This document shows, piece by piece, positions 11,180-21,171 of a stretch of DNA of 64,000 nt (the stretch's first letter is position 1; the number at the start of each line of letters is the position of its first letter). The stretch comes from Brachycybe producta (Eukaryota > Arthropoda > Diplopoda > Playtdesmida > Andrognathidae), in the NCBI GenBank assembly GCA_036925085.1, contig JAUPFP010000001.1:6452722-6516721 (forward strand), written 5' to 3'. Under the pieces are notes generated by a model. It worked only from the letters and a program-made list of their open reading frames with translations. It was not told the origin of the DNA and made no database searches. A program made the translations under genes and the position numbers.

Positions 11180-13830
11180 GATGGCCGGTGACGTGTTCAA
11201 CGTAAATGTATCTACTCCATTTGATAGCATCTGACACCATCAGCTTGCGCATCAGATGCCGATAACCTTGGAAATGAAGAGGGATGCGAGGGTATGTTCG
11301 GTGGGTGGGTACCAAGAACCCAATGAACCGACGATGAATCCATGGATCGAGGTGGTATTGCCGAGCCCCTTGTAGTGGTTGATGATGTGGCCATATAAGT
11401 TTTCCTTCCTGATCCTGGCGGCATCCAAGGCGGCAATACCATTGTCGAAAGGGGAGGCAATGTCAACGATGGTGGCTATTTTCCGGTCATGTTTGATGAG
11501 AAGGATGTCTGGCCTGGAGAGGGTGTTTGCCTCAGGGACACTGCGGTTTACTCTCAGCTACGCTTGCGGATTGAAGCGGCAAATTGCTTGAGCCAGGCGA
11601 TCCTGCACTGCATTGTGCCTGCACTGAATGGCTCCAGAGTTCTTCACGCAGTGGTTTAGAACATGTGGAAGGGTCTCAGAAGGATTACCGCAGCGCCTGC
11701 AGCAGCGAGTGGCTGGGGGGGTTGTTTTGCCCCCTGGCAGGAAGAAGGTTGAGTCGGGTGCGGTGAATAAATCGCCAGTCACAGAAGCGGGTGAAGAATC
11801 CAGATCGAATGAAGTGGTTTGAGGCGGCATTCATTCTGACGCATGGGGCTGTCTTCCCTTGGCTGGGTTGGGCATGTAGGTTGAAGGCCTTTTCGGAGGT
11901 GGCATCCCTCAGGTACTTCAGCACCAGCTTTGGAAATTTGTGCGGAATGATTGTGGGTTGAGTGCTGCCGGGAGGTTGCATTGAGAGGGAGATTTCGTTG
12001 CGCTTGCTGCAGTAACCCCAGAAGAGACCGATGGCTTGTTGCTGCCGCTTGGAGGCGTTCCTCAGACGGGACCAGAAGGATGCGATGTCCCTCCATCTCT
12101 CTTAAGGGCTCCTTCGGATGACCCAGACAGGTAGTTGACAATTGTCTGGATGTCTGGTGTTGCGGCAGTCTTGTTGTTAGTTACCACTCCCAGTTGTCCC
12201 CAGGCTAACTTCCTGACCCAGGAGTTTTTGTTGGCCAACATTGTAAAGCCCTGGGTGATGAGTAGTAGGTCTTGTAGAAAGAACATTGAATGGTATCATA
12301 CTGGTCCCTCCTTTGGAAGTGTGGTGTGTGGGATAGTGGCTAGATGCCCTAGTCGGAAGGTTTAACCAGGATTTGATACATGACTTTGCCGTCTTGTCCA
12401 GTTTGTGTAGATCTTTTTTGGGGCATGTGCACATGCGGAGAAAGAAGTCTAGTCGGGGTTGAAGGAAGGTCAGGTAGGCATCAATCTTCTGCCAAGGTGG
12501 CAGTAGGGACTTGTGTGTAGCGAGTTGAGGTCCTCTAGTAGTGATTCTAGTTGCTTGGTGAGAGGGATCTGGTTCTGTAGGCCATGGGGGATACCCAGGT
12601 AGTTGTAGAATTCTTGAGGGGGCAGTGAAGGAATGGGCTCATCACCAATGTGGAAGTCCTTCTTTTGGCTGCTCTTGTGTTGGAGTTGAAGGGCAGCACA
12701 CTTCTTGGGATTGAAGGCGAGGCCAAGGGCTGAGGCTGAGGCTGCTGCGATGTCCAGGAGTGCTTGGAGATCGTTGCTGCCGTTGCCAATGAGTACCAAG
12801 TCATCAGCATATGCCAGCACGGCGGTCGGCGTCTTGCTGATGATGTAGCCGTGTTTGGGGACGAATGACATTTTTGAGTACAAGATTGAAGAGCAGGGGG
12901 CTAAGTGGGTCGCCCTGGAGAACCCCTCATGTTACAGTGATGAGTGGGGTATTGCCTGAGGTTGACTGGTAGCTGGTGCTGGTGCCATTGTAGCTGTTTG
13001 TGATGACATCGAGAAGAGTGGAGGACATCCCAGTCTGATGCAGGATGCTCAAGAGGGTGTGGTGTGGGACTGTGCCAAACGCATTTTTAGGTCCAACCAG
13101 GCTACGGCACAAGGGAGGTGCCGTCGGTGTGAGTCTTCCTGAATGGACTGAAGAATAAAGTTGTGGTTGTGGCAGCTGTCAAATGATCAGAACCCCTTTT
13201 GTTCCTTGGAAAGAATTTTGTCAGTCTCTGCCCAGAACTGGAGTCGGGAGGCCAAGAGACCCAAAAACATTTTGTATAGTGTGGAACATTGGGCGATGGT
13301 TCTGTAGTTCCTAGGGTCGTCAAGGCTGCCTGATTTGTGGATTAGTTGTGGATTAGTTTTTAACTTATATGGAACTTTCCCATGGGCGAGGCAAGCATTG
13401 AAGATGGCCGCGAGGACAGGCGCTCCTGGGTCTGCACGCCAAAGGTCTGCATAGGAGACATTGTCAGGTCCAGGGGCTGTTGAGGAGAGGCGGACAAGTC
13501 GGTTTCAGACTTCATCTGGAGTGAACGGGGAGTCAGTGTCGTCTGGAGAGGATGCCGTCGGGATGGTCAGGATCGGGAGAGGCACCTGGGTTCCTGGGGT
13601 GATTCTTGGCTGGAAGTAGATCTCAAGGTTCAGGGGGTTGATATCGCATTTGGCTCTTGTTTTCTTGCAAATGGTGTCGAAGGCTTTGGTGCCGTTTTGT
13701 CGGTAGAGCTTCTGGATCGAGGAGGCTTCAGTTGCATCGAAGGGAGGTTGCTGATTGTGATGGGGCACGTGGTTGTCAATCACTTGAGGTTGGTGGTGCC
13801 AGACTGGCGGTTGCTGGGGCCACTGTGTGC
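11180..13830 (-). mobile_element. R2/NeSL-group retrotransposon copy 3, frameshifted but with all RT and endonuclease blocks
   Basis: Read on the minus strand through several frames. ATEASSIQKLYRQNGTKAF lies near 13,740. Finger motifs APGPDNVSYADLW (near 13,460) and LDDPRNYRTIAQCSTLYKMF (near 13,300) follow. The palm includes LKNAFGTVPH (near 13,080), a SGNTPL remnant, and LAYADDLVLIG (near 12,810). The CCHC knuckle is CRRCGNPSETLPHVLNHC (near 11,690). The restriction-like endonuclease core is SRPDILLIKHDRKIATIVD (near 11,500) with IASPFDNG and GFIVGSLGSWYP. The PD...D spacing fits the RLE of R2-group elements. At least five frameshifts or stops make it inactive. No zinc-finger N-terminus was found above about 13,830. 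Confidence 0.88.
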
Positions 13831-14406
13831 ATGGCCTGGGATGGAATCTTGACCGTCGATCATTTTATGCCGTGTGGTTCCTCTCCAGGGTGTCGCTGTC
13901 TGGGTGGGTAGCTATGTATTCCAATTTTTCTATACACTGCAGGATGTGGGTAAATCTAAGAATCTTTCAAAATTTTTCCATTGAACCATCAATTAATTTG
14001 CAAATTCTAATAACTTCTAACCCCAGAGTACTTTAACTGTGATAAGGTGAACATAAATGAGGTCTCTAGTAGTAAAATCTACCTCCTCCTAAACAAGCCC
14101 TCTAAACCAGAATAAGTCAGTCAATTTCACACAACAAAAAATTAATAATTTCCAGCTCATTTCTTTTGTTCACTATCACGTATTTTTATTTAACCCCAAA
14201 TTGCTCTAATTGTCCATAAAGCAATAATGAAATAAGCAATCTCTTCGATTGCTATTTCTATGTTTGTCCAGTCCAATTCTTGTACTAGACAAACCTCAAC
14301 AACTTTGGTTAAAATTAAACAGAAAAGTTTTAGATACATATAATAAGAAAGGTTTTGTTTGCAAGCAATAATTCTATTAAAGTAATCCAAAAAAGCAATA
14401 TCCCTT
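13831..14406. other. Spacer between R2-like copy 3 and the Harbinger element
   Basis: AT-rich with no recognisable gene. A 79-codon minus-strand open frame (14,190-14,429) shows no domain. The 5' end of copy 3 probably falls near 13,830-13,920. Confidence 0.4.
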
Positions 14407-14731
14407 ATACCTTGTACACGCATGCACATTTAAATGTAATTAAAAATTAAACATATTAAGTTCCTATATATGTGTATGTGTTCATTTAATTGTAAATACA
14501 TTTAAGTTGCTTAAACACATTCAGTTCTAAATGAGTTGCTACAACTCATTCAATGTGTAGTTGAAGGTTATTGTGGGTGTTTGCAATGCATCATGGGACA
14601 TTTCAAAGAGCAAGACTTTGAAAAGCATTATGGTGGCCAACTATGTGGTTGAAAATGAAATGCGACCGACTGTTCAGGGTAAAAGACAGACTGAAAACTG
14701 GCCAGATGATGACGCAAACACATTAATTAGT

Positions 14732-15501
14732 GGGACTGGCTCACTACAGCTAACTGGGTCACTACAGCTACTAGGCTCACTACAGCTACCAGGGTCACTA
14801 CAGCTACCAAAAAAATATATAGACCTTTATTTCATCAAAAGGGTCACTACAGCTACCAAGGGTCACTACAGCTACCAAAAAATATAGGCCTTTTTATTTA
14901 TCAATACGTTTAGTTTAGATTACATTCGGTTCAGTTAGGCTTCATTATGTTCGATTAGGTTTCATTACGTTTGGTAAGGTTCGGTTCGGTTTGGTTAGGA
15001 TCGATTAGGTTTGGTTAGGATCGGTAAGGTTCGGTTAGGTTTGGTTAGGATAGGTAAGGTTCGGTTAGGTTTGGTTAGGATTGGTAAGGTTCGGTTTGGT
15101 TAGGATTGGTAATGTTCAGTTTGGTTAGGATCGGTAAGGTTTGGTTAGGTTTGGTTAGGATCGGTTAGGTTTGGTTAGGATCGGTTAGGTTTGGTTAGGA
15201 TCGGTTAGGTTTGGTTAGTATGGGTACTTTTTGGTTAGGATCGTTAAGGTTCAGTTAGGTAAGGTTCGGTAAGGTTTCATTAGGTAAGGTTCGGTTATGG
15301 AGAAAGGGTTATTTTTTTAGCTGTTGTGACGAGAAAGTGATAAAAAAGGTCTATATTTTGTCCCCCTATTTTTTGGTAGCTGTAGTGACCCTTTTGATGA
15401 ACAAAAGGTCTATTAATTTTTTTGGTAGCTGTAGTGACCCAAGTAGCTGTTCTCCCCCTAGTAGCGCTTGTGAGCCTTGGTAGCTGTAGTGACCCCCAAC
15501 C
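14732..15501. mobile_element. 770-bp hAT-like MITE with 8-bp target duplication TAATTAGT
   Basis: It is bounded by TAATTAGT at 14,724-14,731 and 15,502-15,509. The left end carries five to six copies of TCACTACAGCTACC spread over about 150 bp. The right end carries inverted copies (GGTAGCTGTAGTGACC) at 15,375-15,492. The outermost bases (GGGACTGGCTCACTACAGC and, inward from the right, GGTTGGGGGTCACTACAGC) form imperfect terminal repeats. An 8-bp duplication with repeated subterminal motifs is the pattern of non-autonomous hAT elements. There is no coding content. It sits inside the Harbinger Myb ORF, so it is younger than that element. Confidence 0.85.
14935..15290. repeat. GGTTAGGATCGGTTAGGTTT minisatellite inside the MITE
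   Basis: Imperfect tandem copies of TTGGTTAGGATCGGTTAGGT and shorter GGTTAGGT/GGTAAGGTTCGG variants. The GGTTAGG phrase resembles arthropod-type (TTAGG)n telomere repeats, but the longer and irregular unit argues for an expanded MITE interior. Confidence 0.8.
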
Positions 15502-16231
15502 TAATTAGTTTATGGGGTGAATATATTGATGATCTGCGTTCAGCCAAGCATAATCGAAACGTTTACATGCTGATGGTGACACATCTTAAGGAACTAGGGG
15601 TAGTAAAAAGTATTGAATCTGAAGAACAAATTACAAAACTTGACCTCTGCATATAGGTAATTATTTGTTGACTGATCTGTCTACATTAGCAAAGCTAAAA
15701 AAGAACATTGTGCATGTCTTTGTAAATACAAAAGGAAAGAAAAAAAAACTTGGCAGTGGATGCAGCCCTTCAACCTGGAAGTACTATGCTATGGTTCATG
15801 ACATTATTGGGCACCATGCAATAAATGATAGTGACAGAGTGAGTGAATCCTTATCAATTCTATATGATAATGAAACCTCACAGACAGTGAGGATTTCTTG
15901 TTAAATCCTGATGATCCAGTATCCATTAGCCAGCATTCACATGTCGCTGCTGTAGTTGATGAAGAACCTGCTACAATGAAGAAACTACTACAAAGAGATA
16001 CAAATAAACGCAAACGAAAGATTACCAACTTTTCGCAGGAAGTTCTTCATGAAACGAAGCGTGGAAATGATATATTAGAAAGAATGGAGACAGCAACACT
16101 TTCAATTTTGAAGGAGGCAGTGAGTGGCCACAAAGCAGCCATTTCTATGCAAACCAGGAGCCTCCAATTGCAGGAGGCTTTAGTTAATGCATTCTTGCAG
16201 TCCCAAGGTGCTACATCTGTACATATTGATT

Positions 16232-16475
16232 AATACCTAGTACACACCTGTCAATTTAAAAGCATTTAAATTGTAAGCGTGTTGTACAGAGTCCTGTGAA
16301 GGGCAAACAAACAATATGTCAAATTCAATTTAATCAGTTAATATTCTGGAAATATTGAGGTAATACTCAAATATTAATTGAGTATTTCAATTTAAAATAT
16401 TAATAATTAAAGTCAATTGTTATTCGGTTTGTGTCCTTAACTGGGTTCCATATAATTCACCTAAACACATTTCAA
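16232..16475. mobile_element. Harbinger-type MITE, copy lacking its right end
   Basis: It opens ATACCTAGTACACACCTG directly after the Myb stop codon and is collinear with the reverse complement of 96-393 up to about 16,470 (ending TTCACCTAAACACAT). The expected right terminus is absent. Either a MITE inserted into its parent element, or this is parental sequence from which the MITE family arose. Confidence 0.6.
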
Positions 16476-16686
16476 CATTTCTTTAAACATTATTTCCATT
16501 TAAACATTAAAATATTTGAAATAAAATGTCATTTGCCAATAAAAATACAAAAGTGTTTTTTATTCAAAACGAGAACATTCACACAGACATGAATATGATG
16601 TACATAATGAGAATTAACATAACTTTGATATTACAACTAGTTTACAGTTGCAAATTGTCTTCTTGCAGGAAAGCAGCAATTGCATT

Positions 16687-17773
16687 TCATATCTGAATAG
16701 CATTTTGGTTGTGGTTTCCAGCAGTACACCTTAGTTGAGGTTGTGCGGCAGCTGACATAGCTTGTGGGGCCAAGATTGCAATAATGTTGTCTGGAGTGTC
16801 TCCATTAACCTCAGCAATGTTGTGAAGTGTACAACATGCGTGTACAATGGGCCCACATCTGTGTAAATCAAACTCCATAAGTTTTGATAGGCACCGGAAT
16901 CTAGCTTTCAATCGACCAAAGGCATTTTCCACTACACGTCGGGCATGGCTTAGGCGGTAATTGAAGTGTCACTGTTGATCTGTTCGGTGAACTGTATCAG
17001 GATATGGCTTCATCAGACAGGGCATCAGTAGGAATGCAGAGTCCCCTAGAATTAAGGCTGGAATTTTAACACCATGGTAGTTTTGTGACTGTGTGTTTAA
17101 TCCTATACCTTTTGAAATGATGTTGTACAGTTTCGAACTGCGAAAGGTACTTGCATCGTTATTTCGACCACTACTTCCAACATTGACATAGGTGAATTTG
17201 TATTGAGCATCAACACAAGCCAACAAAACAAAACTATACCATCCTTTGTAGTTATAGTGATCAACAGCTTCATATGTGGAGGGCTGACTTCAATATGACA
17301 GCCATTGATGGCACCCACACACTGTGGGAATTGCCAGCTCATTTGGAATCCTTGCTTGCTGTTTTTTACATCTTCAGGTGTTTGGGAAATTGTATGAACT
17401 GTGGCATTAATCTCTCCACAACTATAGAGCAAAACTCATGTAATATGTGCCCTACTGTCGTCTTTCCAACTCCAAATCATAATCACCTCCTATATTCACT
17501 GGATGATGCAAGCATATAAACAGCAATTGCAATATGTTTCTCAAGAGTAATTTCATTTCTCCATGTTGTATCTTTCTTGAATAAATGAGGTGCTAGTTCT
17601 TTGACTAAGTAGGTGAATACCTTTCGAGAAACCCTGAAATTTTCACGAAACTGCATGTCATCCATAAGTGGATAAAACAGGTGATTATAAATCCTGAGTT
17701 TGGAATGGAATCTGGCACAATTCATACAATCTTCATATCTAAAAAAGGTTATATGATGGAAGACAAATTCCAT
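16687..17773 (-). pseudogene. Harbinger transposase (HARBI1-like DDE nuclease), inactivated
   Basis: Minus-strand blocks in order: an N-terminal helical region (17,773-17,483, with FRENFRVSRKVFTYLVKEL), FPQCVGAINGCHIEV (17,340-17,290), YKFTYVNVGSSGRNNDASTF (near 17,180), PALILGDSAF (17,040) and the C-terminal [12 protein letters not shown] (16,930). This order is that of PIF/Harbinger transposases and HARBI1. In the first catalytic block the usual Asp (VGAIDG) is Asn, and at least three frameshifts separate the blocks. The product would have cut element ends. This copy cannot. Confidence 0.9.
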
Positions 17774-17950
17774 GTTGAAGTTAAAAAGTATTTGAAAAAA
17801 AAAATGACATGTATAATGTGTTATGAAATGTTATATAATCTACAATGTATGCCATTTTATTTAACCTATGCAATGATTATTGTAATATTATTAACCAGTA
17901 TGGTAATCTTACATGTTAAAATAATAGCTAAAACTGTCTGAAATTTATTA

Positions 17951-18766
17951 TGTATATTTGTAATGTGTATTGTATGTTTATATCTTGTAGACCAACAAAA
18001 TATTGTGTTGCTATTTTAGAAATGGGTTAGGAAGGTTAGATTATTAGCTAGAAAAACCAGAGAAAATTAGAAATGATAAAAAAAAATGACTTCATTTGTT
18101 GTAAGCACAAGATCTCTCACTCTTATAACAAGTGCTAAGTGTCAAGTGAAATGTATTGTTTGTTCACAAAACTTGGAACATTGTATCCACATTCATGTTG
18201 GAGCTTTGTACTTTCATCAAAAAATTGGAACATCATCGAAAACCTCAACAGATGCTGGGTTAGCAAGTCGACAATTTCTTCAGAAAAGCAGACGAATACC
18301 ATATGTTAGAAAAGATAATCAAAAATCTCTTCAGAAAAGCAGACGAATACTTTGAAGACTTGGATCTTGGGTTGCCAATTTGGGAGAACTTCAACCTTTC
18401 ATCAGACTGAATGTTTGACATTGTGGTCTAAAGGACAATTTCAACAGGAACTGATTAACAGATCATCAATCAGCAGATGACAACCTGGTAACCATCTGAT
18501 GACATCTATACGAAACCGTCAAGAGGACTACGCCAAAACAACGAACTGATAGAACATTTGTGAGCAATTTCTAAAATTATGTTGCATTTTGTTTATTTGT
18601 AAAATCATCCAAGAGTGAAGAGATATAGAAGTGCTAAAATGATGTAAAATGCTAACATGAGGAAAAGAAATAAGTAGAAAACTAGGAAATAGTAATTGGA
18701 AAATTTAAAAAGTTCAGATAAATTTCACAAAGAGAATCATGGAAGTGAAATTTAGGGGGTAGGGAT
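17951..18766. other. Non-coding spacer, with a 22-bp direct repeat
   Basis: No gene was recognised. The phrase CTTCAGAAAAGCAGACGAAT occurs twice (near 18,277 and 18,329). An 89-codon plus-strand open frame (18,086-18,355) covers both copies but shows no domain. Confidence 0.4.
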
Positions 18767-20480
18767 GTTAGGTGTTCAAATAATACAACACATACACTAA
18801 AACACCTAACATTAATAAATACAATATACACAAAAATAAAATCAAAAATAGAAGAAAAAAAAAGGAAAATAATAAGAGAAATAATAGTAATAATAATAAT
18901 AATAATGTTAATAATAATAATGTTTAAAAGAACTTGTGAATGAAAACAGGTGTTTAACTAGAAAGGTGTAATGTGACACCTGAAAATGAATAGAAGATAG
19001 TGACAAAGAAACTTTAAAATGTAAACAGTCTCCATAACAGGTGTGTCGTATGTAAAAGCTAAAAGGTGTAATATAACACCTTAAGTGAATAGAAAGAAGA
19101 AAAGTTAAAAGGTGTAATATAACACCTTAAGTGAAACAATGAGAATGAAACCTAAAAACAATCACATACAATAGAGAGACAACACAACATATTAAAAATA
19201 TCATACGGTAACTATGATGGGGTGGGAAAAAAAAATAATAAAACACTTAAAACTTAACCTTTATAACAAGGGTCAAAATTATGTTTATAATTTATGATAC
19301 TTTACTGTCACAATAAGAGGTAATGTCAAAGTGGCCTGTCAATCAAAAGACTTAATATTACCTGGCCATTACACTAACACTATTTTTATAAGACAGGTGA
19401 CACCTGTTTTTACAATTTAAGTCTGCCTTGTCAATCACAATACTTTCACTTGTCAATCATAAGACTGACCAATGAGACAATGAAATAAACACATCATATT
19501 GACCAATTAGAAACTAGAATTGACTAAAATCTGAATTATATTCAGTTCATTTTTGGTTTTCATGCAGAGTGTGGCAGACTCTCAAGGAGAGTGGGAGAGG
19601 CTCTCGAGCAGAATGTCTACAGCTAGAGAGAGAGATAAAAGAATACCAGTGGTTTGTAAAGGGACCAGAAGGACTTAGTTTTCTTTTCAAGAAAAAAGAA
19701 AACAATATACTAGTTTCCTGTAGGAACCTAGTGTATTGTTTGATTTACTTAGAAAATATTTTGGGCTTACACATTCAGAACTCTAAAATATTTTGGGCTT
19801 ATACATTCAGAACTCTAAAATATTTTGGGCTTATACATTCAGAACTCTAAAATATTTTGGGCTTACACATTTAGAACTTAGAAGATATTTTGGGCTTACA
19901 CATTTAGAACTTAGAAGATATTTTGGGCTTACACATTCAGAACTTAGAAGATATTTTGGGCTTACACATTTAGAACTTAGAAGATATTTTGGTTTACACT
20001 TTCAGAACTCTAAATAATTTTGGTTTTATACATTTAGAACTCTAAATAATTTTGGTTTTATACATTTAGAACTCTAAATAATTTTGGTTTTATACATTTG
20101 GGACTCTAAATAATTTTGGTTTTATACATTGAGAACTTTAAATAATTTTGGTTGGTTTATACCTTGAGAGATATAAATAATTTTGGTTGGTTACATGTTC
20201 AAACAATAAATTGTATGCAAACTTCATAGTGTTTTGTGATCATCATTTGGGTTGGTGTTTAATGTGTGTGCAAATTCAGCAATCAACTCCACAACCTCAA
20301 ATCAACTGGACATCCGAACAAGCATCAAGAAAAGGTAGGAAACTAATAATTTACTTTTAAACAAGGCCAATAAAGTAAGAGTACACTAAGAAACATAGGG
20401 GGCACAACTTAATCAAAACAGGGATACTGGTTCCCCAAATAGACCATTGTCTAGAACCAGAACCAAGCTGTACACTTTCA
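18767..20480 (-). mobile_element. Possible 3' LTR region of the Gypsy fragment (weak)
   Basis: On the minus strand this follows the integrase tail. A purine-rich tract (plus-strand pyrimidines CTTCTTCCCCTTTCC, 20,481-20,500) could be the polypurine tract. The left end TGTTAGGTGTTC with an inverted AACACCTAACA about 30 bp inward could be an LTR end. The implied 1.7-kb LTR is long and no second LTR is present, so this is tentative. Inside are several GGTGTAATATAACACCT-like palindromes (19,025-19,125). Confidence 0.25.
19757..20190. repeat. 32-33-bp minisatellite, about 13 units
   Basis: The unit is ATTTTGGGCTTATACATTCA followed by GAACTCTAAAAT, drifting to GAACTTAGAAGAT and then GTTTTATACATTTAGAACTC variants. 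It is one base short of a codon multiple for the 32-bp form and in frame for the 33-bp form. A short open frame with a repeating YFGLTHLELRR phrase results, which I regard as incidental. Confidence 0.9.
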
Positions 20481-20559
20481 CTTCTTCCCCTTTCCAAATT
20501 TTCCAATTTGTACATTCAGGGCTATAGAGTGGAGGTTAAAAATAACAATGATACCTTAA

Positions 20560-21110
20560 TCTATTTTATCATAATTTCGGAGAGAGTAACGGTGAGGAGT
20601 ACTAGGAGGAACGGGATCATTACTGTTTCTCCTGGGATGAAGCATTTCATCACCCCGATTCCCTAACTTTTCTATACAAGGCATCCTATTAATCTTTTTT
20701 TTCCAATTTCTCTGTGAGCATCCTGTTTATTTACATTTAAGGACTGGGTTTTGTCTTCAGTTTCAGGAACCACCACTTTAGGATTCGCTAATGTAGCTGT
20801 TACATTGTCCAGCTGTTTTGCTGGTTTTAAGGGAAGAACATGTGCACGGCGTTCCCGCCCTGTAATAACATCTTGTAGAACAAAATTGACAGATGTTGTT
20901 TGGCGTATTAAGTGATAGGGCCCTGCCATTTTTTTGAAAGCTTCTTACTAACCCCTGACCTGTGTTATCTTTGTATACACTAGATCCCCAACCTTATACA
21001 AGACTGGCCTAGTCTTTTTATAAGCAGTTTTTCTATACTTCGCATACGTTCCCGTAATTCTGTTATGTAATTATTCTCTATCATACGAGGATGTGGGGGT
21101 CATTATCTCC
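20560..21110 (-). pseudogene. Ty3/Gypsy-like integrase C-terminal remnant
   Basis: The minus strand reads, in two frames, NYITELRERMRSI (near 21,060), a damaged VGD-type stretch (near 20,985), then KMAGPYHLIRQTTSVNFVLQ followed by GRERRAHVLPLKP (20,929-20,810). That is the usual end of a Gypsy/BEL-type integrase: a GPY module after the core. The core catalytic domain is missing. The upstream side (plus coordinate 21,172) is the satellite boundary, so the element is cut there. Confidence 0.7.
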
Positions 21111-21171
21111 ACGTGTGGGATTTTAGCATCTCTCCCAAAAATAAGAAGTGGTGAGTTCTTGGTTTTTGTGT

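Larger units (their letters stand above)
14561..16233 (+). pseudogene. Harbinger Myb/SANT-like (trihelix) DNA-binding protein, split by a MITE
   Basis: The first half ends ENWPDDDANTLIS at 14,731. The second half resumes after the MITE at 15,502 with LISLWGEYIDDLRSAKHNRN, in the same frame when one 8-bp target duplication is discounted. The joined segment has the Trp spacing of a Myb/SANT-like trihelix fold (W..DDDANTLI..W...I..L..AKHNRNVY). Downstream, in shifted frames, are KKKKLGSGCSPSTWKYY (15,740-15,790) and a Lys/Glu-rich C-terminal helix region (15,898-16,233). In Harbinger elements this protein assists the transposase in binding ends and entering the nucleus. A frameshift near 15,655 and a stop at 15,902 add to the insertion damage. 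Confidence 0.8.
14407..17950. mobile_element. PIF/Harbinger DNA transposon, decayed, with two convergent genes
   Basis: The left terminus ATACCTTGTACACGCATG (14,407) matches the terminus of the MITE at 96. Inside are the two genes expected for Harbinger elements: a plus-strand Myb/SANT-like protein (14,561-16,233) and a minus-strand DDE transposase (16,687-17,773). A MITE of its own family and an unrelated MITE have inserted into it. I could not find the matching right terminus, so the right boundary is approximate. Both genes are disabled. Confidence 0.75.

Noticed and set aside
14935-15290. Interstitial telomere of (TTAGG)n type
   Set aside because: The unit is longer and irregular (GGTTAGGATCGGTTAGGT) and lies inside a MITE bounded by an 8-bp target duplication.
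19569-20017. Protein with YFGLTHLELRR repeats
   Set aside because: It is the translation of the 32-33-bp minisatellite, and the frame breaks when the unit length shifts to 32.
18767-20480. A confident LTR call for the Gypsy fragment
   Set aside because: Only one end looks LTR-like and the second LTR is missing, so it is listed as tentative only.
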